From positions 1 through 26,212 of the forward strand of contig JANYAW010000169.1 of NCBI GenBank assembly GCA_025361105.1: a stretch of 26,212 nucleotides of DNA, written 5' to 3'. Origin of the DNA: Rhodocyclaceae bacterium (GTDB lineage Bacteria > Pseudomonadota > Gammaproteobacteria > Burkholderiales > Rhodocyclaceae). The notes under the pieces were generated by a model. That model was not told the origin of the DNA. It was given only the letters and a program-made list of their open reading frames with translations, and ran no database searches. Positions 22,615 through 26,212 of this stretch are shown here, piece by piece. The position numbers and the translations under genes are program-made. Numbering within the stretch: position 1 is the stretch's first letter; each line of letters begins with the position of its first letter.

Positions 22615-22643
22615 TTGACCCTTGCTTCACCTACCGCTACAAG
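22615..22643 (+). promoter_or_regulatory. Likely sigma-70 promoter before the DUF1801 gene
   Basis: TTGACC (22615-22620) and TACAAG (22638-22643) are spaced by exactly 17 bases, matching 5 of 6 and 4 of 6 consensus positions. They lie 29 bases upstream of the ATG at 22672, and an AAGGA ribosome-binding site (22661-22665) follows, so the leader is short but adequate. Confidence 0.5.
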
Positions 22644-22671
22644 TAGCACTGCATTTGCGTAAGGAATCTTT

Positions 22672-23088
22672 ATGGCAGAGAACAAAACCAAAGCGACTAG
22701 CGCCAGTGTCGAGGACTACATCGCTGCAATCGCTGATGATACGAGACGCGAAGATTGCCGCGCGCTGGCGAAGTTGATATCCAGGGTCACCAAATATCCG
22801 CCAACAATGTGGGGAACCGGTATCGTCGGCTTTGGCAGCTATCACTACAAATACGAAAGCGGACGTGAAGGTGATTCATGTCTTGTTGGTTTTGCCTCAC
22901 GCAAAAGCGACATCAGCATTTATCTTCATTGCGGTAACTCAGATCGAACCGCGCTTTTGGCAAAACTTGGCAAACACAAGATGGGCAAGGGATGCCTTTA
23001 TTTGCACAAACTCAGCGACATTGACAACAAAATTCTTGAGCAACTGGTGGCAGTTTCCGTAGCTGAGATGAAGCGTCAGCATGGGTAG
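22672..23088 (+). CDS. DUF1801-family protein (YdhG/YjbR-like)
   Basis: The 138-aa protein matches the DUF1801 family: VEDYIAAIADDTRREDCRALAKLI, then PTMWGTGIVGFGSYHYKYESGREGD, then VGFASRKSDISIYLH. It ends in a charged helical region starting at MGKGCLYLHKLSDIDNKILEQLV. The family is small, cytoplasmic and of unknown function; the fold is related to YjbR/CyaY-like domains. There is no signal peptide or membrane segment. An AAGGA ribosome-binding site lies 6 bases before the ATG. The gene ends 4 bases before a long repeat copy. Confidence 0.82.
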   Translation: MAENKTKATSASVEDYIAAIADDTRREDCRALAKLISRVTKYPPTMWGTGIVGFGSYHYKYESGREGDSCLVGFASRKSDISIYLHCGNSDRTALLAKLGKHKMGKGCLYLHKLSDIDNKILEQLVAVSVAEMKRQHG

Positions 23089-23092
23089 CGCG

Positions 23093-23190
23093 CGCCAGTT
23101 GGTGCTGGTGTGTAGTGTCGGCTTTGCACAGCCGACCCGCTTTACAGACGCAAAGCCGTGCTTTGCGAATTCCCTGTGCCGCTGCCGTTA
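23093..23190 (+). repeat. Long copy of the dispersed intergenic repeat
   Basis: It starts CGCCAGTTGGTGCTGGTG and ends GCTGCCGTTA. Hairpin 1 pairs GTCGGCT (23117-23123) with AGCCGAC (23130-23136). Hairpin 2 pairs CGCAAAGC (23149-23156) with GCTTTGCG (23160-23167), enclosed by ACAG (23144-23147) with CTGT (23174-23177). It fills the gap between the DUF1801 and GNAT genes. Confidence 0.87.
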
Positions 23191-23195
23191 AGCAA

Positions 23196-23810
23196 GTGAA
23201 CCAATACGCCTCTGAATCAGGTTGGCTATTCGACGCGGAAGAATTCCAGGCGCATGAATTGTTCGCGGACGATCTGCCCGAGTTGCAAGCTTTCTTCGTT
23301 GCTAATCCCGAATATTTTTTGTTGACCAATGGCATGCCACCGCGCGTGGATGAGGCCAAGTTGGAATTTGAAGAACGCCCGCCTGCTGAATTTCGTTTTG
23401 ATCACGTTTATGTAATTGGCTTTATCGACTATCACAGCCAGTTGATGGCGATGGCTTCGGTGTTGTCCAATCTTTTCGCATCTGACGTCTGGCACATCGG
23501 ATTATTCATTGTCGATCGCTCGCTCCATGCGACTGGTGTTGCGAATGTGCTTCACATGCATCTTGAGCAATGGGTGAAAGCCAACGGCGCAGCGTGGCTG
23601 CGCCTCGGCGTAATTGAAGGCAACACTAAAGCCGAACGATTTTGGGAGAAAGTCGGCTATCAAGAAGTTCGTCGGCGCGAAGGAATGAGTGTTGGCGACA
23701 AGACTCATACCATTCGCGTGATGGTGAAACCACTATTCGCTGTAGATATCGAGTCATATTTGCAACTCGTCGCGCGCGACCGGCCTGAGCCCAAACCCGA
23801 ACCCTTGTGA
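23196..23810 (+). CDS. GNAT-family N-acetyltransferase
   Basis: The protein is about 204 aa if it starts at the GTG at 23196. The acetyl-CoA-binding region is VWHIGLFIVDRSLHATGVANVLHMHLEQWVKANGAAWLRLGV, followed by NTKAERFWEKVGYQEVR, the usual end of the GNAT domain. The loop normally written RxxGxG/A reads RSLHATGVA, so it is a divergent but recognisable P-loop-like motif. An upstream segment (FVIANPEYFLL-like, near FFVANPEYFLLTNGMPPRVDEA) is also seen in this GNAT subfamily. The acetylated substrate is unknown. No ribosome-binding site is seen. The repeat copy ends six bases before this GTG, and an in-frame upstream GTG at 23115 would put 27 repeat-coded residues on the protein. Confidence 0.85.
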   Translation: MNQYASESGWLFDAEEFQAHELFADDLPELQAFFVANPEYFLLTNGMPPRVDEAKLEFEERPPAEFRFDHVYVIGFIDYHSQLMAMASVLSNLFASDVWHIGLFIVDRSLHATGVANVLHMHLEQWVKANGAAWLRLGVIEGNTKAERFWEKVGYQEVRRREGMSVGDKTHTIRVMVKPLFAVDIESYLQLVARDRPEPKPEPL

Positions 23811-23879
23811 TTCAAATTCGTTCGTCGCAAAATGTGATTTATTAAAATCAATTCCAAACAAACATTCGAACAAAACCCC

Positions 23880-24224
23880 ATGTACGAATCCAAAAAACAT
23901 CCGCCGCTGCCGAGCACAGGTTTCGTCAAACGGGTGCTACTGCATCTTTCGGTGGCGCTCGGTTTGCTGACGACATCTTTGGCGATAGGCATGGTGGGAT
24001 ACATGACACTGGAGCATTTGTCGCCGCTCGATGCCTTCCTCAATTCAGCCATGCTGCTTGGCGGCATGGGGCCGGTCAATCCGCCGGTCACCGATGGAGG
24101 GAAACTTTTTGCGGGCTTGTATGCACTGTATGCCGGATTGGTATTTATTGTTACCGCCGCTTTGGTGTTCACGCCGGTGGTACACCGACTGCTGCATAAA
24201 TTTCATTGGGATGCCGGTGAATAA
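23880..24224 (+). CDS. Two-helix membrane protein resembling a potassium-channel pore module with a degenerate filter
   Basis: The 114-aa protein has two membrane segments (about 19-42 and 77-101) separated by a re-entrant-like loop. The layout matches the two-helix potassium channel (Ion_trans_2) pore: the loop LSPLDAFLNSAMLLGGMGPVNPPVTDGGKLFAGLYALYAG aligns with the channel pattern of pore helix, filter, PxT, and GxLFAxxYAL. The filter TVGYG is replaced by LGGMG, so potassium selectivity is unlikely. It has no obvious cytosolic domain. The gene lies 24 bases before the OsmC-type gene, suggesting co-transcription. No ribosome-binding site precedes the ATG. Function is unknown. Confidence 0.75.
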   Translation: MYESKKHPPLPSTGFVKRVLLHLSVALGLLTTSLAIGMVGYMTLEHLSPLDAFLNSAMLLGGMGPVNPPVTDGGKLFAGLYALYAGLVFIVTAALVFTPVVHRLLHKFHWDAGE

Positions 24225-24248
24225 AATTTTTGCTCAGGGAGTATCCGC

Positions 24249-24725
24249 ATGACGCAGATTTCCACCGAAATTATTTGGCTGCGTAGCGAGCAGGATTTTC
24301 TGGGCAATCGTTACAGCAGGCGACATGTGATGCGCTTTGATGGCGGTGCAGAAGTTGCCGGCTCATCGTCGCCGCACATTGTGCCGGTGCCAATGTCAGA
24401 CCCCACGGCAGTGGATCCCGAGGAAGCTTTTGTGGCATCGCTTAGCAGCTGCCACATGCTGTGGTTTTTAGCCATCGCCGCCCAGCGAAAATTCTGCGTG
24501 GATAGCTACCACGATGCTGCCGAAGGCATCATGGAAAACAACGCCGACCGAAAAATGGTCATGTCGGTAGTAACACTACGGCCAGCAGTCACTTTCTCCG
24601 GCGTGCAACTACCGACGCGCGCGCAAATCGACCAATTGCACCATCGCGCGCATGAAGAATGCTTCATCGCCAACTCGGTCAAATCCGAGATTCGGATAGC
24701 ACCGGTTTATGGCGATGCGGTCTAA
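24249..24725 (+). CDS. OsmC/Ohr-family protein
   Basis: The 158-aa protein matches the OsmC-like fold. The first conserved cysteine lies in ASLSSCHMLWFLAIAA and the second in HEECFIANSVKSEIRI, the usual peroxidatic and resolving pair that reduces organic hydroperoxides. The N-terminal segment NRYSRRHVMRFDGGAEVAGS is typical of the OsmC family rather than Ohr. It is cytoplasmic, with no signal. A GGGAG a few bases before the ATG is a fair ribosome-binding site. It follows the channel-like gene closely. The hydroperoxide substrate cannot be told from sequence. Confidence 0.9.
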   Translation: MTQISTEIIWLRSEQDFLGNRYSRRHVMRFDGGAEVAGSSSPHIVPVPMSDPTAVDPEEAFVASLSSCHMLWFLAIAAQRKFCVDSYHDAAEGIMENNADRKMVMSVVTLRPAVTFSGVQLPTRAQIDQLHHRAHEECFIANSVKSEIRIAPVYGDAV

Positions 24726-24799
24726 GTACTCAGGCGCACAACATTTTTGCGCTCAGGCAACACGGGATAGCCAGATTTTTCGATTCGGAGGGACACACC

Positions 24800-25207
24800 A
24801 TGTGCCAAAGACATAAAACTGCATCGCTCATCGCCCTGCTCGTCGCGCTAATCGCCGGCTGCGGAACGGCACCGCTGTCGTTTATTGAAGACGCACCGCC
24901 GGTAAAACTACTGCCGACCAATCAGTATCCAATCCGGGTAATAGCTGTCGACGGCATCAGCTATTTGCGGATGCCGGTTCAGCTCTCCGCCGGTGAGCAC
25001 GTGTTGGTGCTTGAGGCGTTCCCAGGCTCCAGCATACAATTCAATACTCAACGCACGATCAAGTTTACGATAGCGCCATGTACCCGGTATGAATTTGTCG
25101 CCGTGCGCAAATCGCCGATGGATAGCAATTGGGAGTTACTGGTTCATCGCCAGGAAGCGGTGAGTTCCTGCCAGCCTGAGAAAGAAATCAAAAAGGGTTC
25201 GCGATAA
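24800..25207 (+). CDS. Small putative lipoprotein
   Basis: The 135-aa protein starts MCQRHKTASLIALLVALIAGCGTAP, a signal peptide ending in the clear lipobox LIAGC with lipidation at Cys21. The mature part is about 115 residues, mostly beta-rich in appearance (PIRVIAVDGISYLRMPVQLSAGEHVLVLEAF), with two cysteines (in APCTRYEF and SSCQPE) that could form a disulphide. I do not recognise the family. The ATG at 24800 is supported by GGAGG 8 bases upstream. It should be anchored to a membrane facing the periplasm. It lies 74 bases after the OsmC gene. Confidence 0.83.
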   Translation: MCQRHKTASLIALLVALIAGCGTAPLSFIEDAPPVKLLPTNQYPIRVIAVDGISYLRMPVQLSAGEHVLVLEAFPGSSIQFNTQRTIKFTIAPCTRYEFVAVRKSPMDSNWELLVHRQEAVSSCQPEKEIKKGSR

Positions 25208-25249
25208 CTTAAGCAAACAGTGATGCGCTAAAACCCCGATAGCTCCTGA

Positions 25250-25265
25250 CGCACGACAACGTGCG
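25250..25265. terminator. Hairpin between convergent genes
   Basis: CGCACG (25250-25255) pairs with CGTGCG (25260-25265) around an ACAA loop. It lies between the lipoprotein gene and the convergent metallo-hydrolase gene, immediately before a degenerate repeat copy. There is no T-run. Confidence 0.35.
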
Positions 25266-25293
25266 GCCTTTGGTGCTGGCCACACGCCGTCAA
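25266..25293 (+). repeat. Degenerate short copy of the dispersed intergenic repeat
   Basis: It reads GCCTTTGGTGCTGGCCAC then ACGCCGTCAA. The 5' module has lost its CAG, but TTGGTGCTGG and the 3' module are kept, so it looks like a decayed copy. Confidence 0.6.
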
Positions 25294-25298
25294 TGCAA

Positions 25299-26201
25299 CT
25301 ACTTAGCCGCTTTCACCGGCATATAAGCGCCCACCAAACTGGCGACAAAACGCTCCGGCGGCAAGAAGCCCTTGCCCCATTTCTCATCAAATTCGGCTGT
25401 CGGTTTGGCGGCAATAATTTCCTTCATCGATTTGCCTTTTTTAGTCATTGCTTTGACCCGCATGGTGACCGTCACCAGCATGTCGCGCAAGGCTTTCAAG
25501 TCCGCTTTGGTCGCCACCGGGCCGTGGCCGGGAATGATTTTGGTATTGTCATCAGCGATTTCCAAAACGCGATTGGCGACCGCAATCACACCATCGGGAT
25601 TGCCACCACTGGAGGTATCGATGAACGGATACAAGCCATTGAAAAACGTATCACCCATGTGTATCACATTGGCTTTGCGAAACTGCACAATCACATCGCC
25701 GTCGGTGTGCGCACTGGCAACGTGAAAGACAAAAATTTCATCGTCGTTGAGATGGAAAGTCACATCATTGGCGAACGTCACCAAAGGCAAAGCTGCCTTC
25801 GGCGAAGGCGGTACTTTCCGATCCAACAACGAAATTAGTTGGTTGCTGGACATCCGTTTGCGCACGTTGTCATGCGCCACGATGATGGCACCTGCCGTGC
25901 CCATCGCTTCATTGCCACCCGTGTGATCGCCGTGCCAATGGGTGTTCAGCACGAACTTCACCGGCTTGTCAGTAATCTGTTTTATCGCTGCGGCAATTTT
26001 CGGTGCCATTTGCGCGTACTGATCGTCGATCACAAATACGGCATCATCACCCACCGAAACACCAATGTTGCCACCCACGCCAAACAGCACATACAGGTTT
26101 GGCGAAATCATTTCGGTCTTGACCACCGCCTTGTCAAAATCCTGCGCGAAGCTTGGTGCGAACCACGACATTGTCGCTACAAGTAATGCGGCGAACTTCA
26201 A
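25299..26201 (-). CDS. Secreted MBL-fold metallo-hydrolase, start possibly outside the window
   Basis: The 300-aa reading frame has a signal peptide (about residues 1-19, KFAALLVATMSWFAPSFAQ) and a metallo-beta-lactamase domain. The first motif is HWHGDH (His88, His90, Asp92, His93); further ligands are His165 in ASAHTDGD, Asp184 in HMGDTFFNG and His226 in IIPGHGPV. It is expected to be periplasmic with two zinc ions. Substrate is unknown: relatives include beta-lactamase-like and quinoprotein-associated hydrolases. The start used is a TTG at 26201, but the frame stays open to the window edge and no in-frame ATG is seen, so the true start may lie outside. The only nearby ATG (26209-26211) is in another frame. 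Confidence 0.85.
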   Translation of the reverse strand: MKFAALLVATMSWFAPSFAQDFDKAVVKTEMISPNLYVLFGVGGNIGVSVGDDAVFVIDDQYAQMAPKIAAAIKQITDKPVKFVLNTHWHGDHTGGNEAMGTAGAIIVAHDNVRKRMSSNQLISLLDRKVPPSPKAALPLVTFANDVTFHLNDDEIFVFHVASAHTDGDVIVQFRKANVIHMGDTFFNGLYPFIDTSSGGNPDGVIAVANRVLEIADDNTKIIPGHGPVATKADLKALRDMLVTVTMRVKAMTKKGKSMKEIIAAKPTAEFDEKWGKGFLPPERFVASLVGAYMPVKAAK

Positions 26202-26212
26202 ATCGTTCCATC

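Noticed and set aside
23835..23850. TGATTT-atta-AAATCA hairpin as a terminator of the GNAT gene
   Set aside because: The stem is A/T only and no T-run follows; it is more likely chance in an AT-rich gap.
1..26212. CRISPR array, tRNA, rRNA, phage or transposase
   Set aside because: Looked for on both strands by eye. No regularly spaced repeats, cloverleaf-like genes or recombinase motifs were seen.

Overview
The window looks like chromosomal DNA of a betaproteobacterium with moderate GC content. The reasons are protein style and gene order: prfB directly followed by lysS, a release factor 2 whose N-terminus (MEAERLNAV) is of the betaproteobacterial type, an EttA ABC-F ATPase, a stand-alone MnmC oxidoreductase domain and a DadA-type D-amino-acid dehydrogenase. 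The genus cannot be told from the sequence alone. No phage, transposase, integrase, CRISPR array, rRNA or tRNA was recognised. Coding density is high: no gene-free stretch exceeds 300 bases, and the longest is the 238-base gap before cobA.

Layout. 20-2345 (minus strand): a metallo-beta-lactamase-fold hydrolase, a PolB-type 3'-5' exonuclease and an isochorismatase-family hydrolase, the last two joined by a TAATG stop/start overlap. 2584-4240 (plus): uroporphyrinogen-III methyltransferase and a TonB-like protein. 4351-5970 (minus): a receiver-GGDEF diguanylate cyclase. 6142-10052 (plus): prfB with its programmed +1 frameshift, lysS, and a solo MnmC oxidoreductase domain. 10049-11203 (minus): an M48-like lipoprotein whose zinc motif has lost its first histidine. 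11338-13653 (plus): ettA, an unrecorded 39-aa basic protein with a strong terminator, and a 94-aa unknown. 13832-19725 (plus): a likely three-gene operon of a molybdopterin oxidoreductase, a membrane hybrid histidine kinase and an HD-GYP response regulator. 19835-22531 (plus): a serine hydrolase and a DadA-like dehydrogenase. 22672-25207 (plus): small accessory genes (DUF1801, GNAT, a channel-like membrane protein, OsmC, a lipoprotein). 25299-26201 (minus): a secreted metallo-beta-lactamase-fold hydrolase running up to the right edge.

Themes. Translation is one (RF2, LysRS, EttA, MnmC). Cyclic-di-GMP turnover is another: one diguanylate cyclase that makes it and one HD-GYP protein that should degrade it, the latter wired to a redox-enzyme operon through a hybrid kinase. 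The molybdopterin enzyme, kinase and HD-GYP protein are probably translationally coupled: the kinase's ribosome-binding site sits in a hairpin whose loop is the upstream stop codon, and the kinase and HD-GYP genes overlap by ATGA.

The most unusual feature is a dispersed intergenic repeat family, with nine clear or degenerate copies and one probable copy cut by the left edge. It is built from a conserved 5' module (GCCAGTTGGTGCTGGTG) and 3' module (CACGCCGTTA) with zero, one or two hairpins between them. It occupies many of the gene boundaries in the window. In the long copies the stem bases change in compensating pairs, so a folded structure seems to be preserved.
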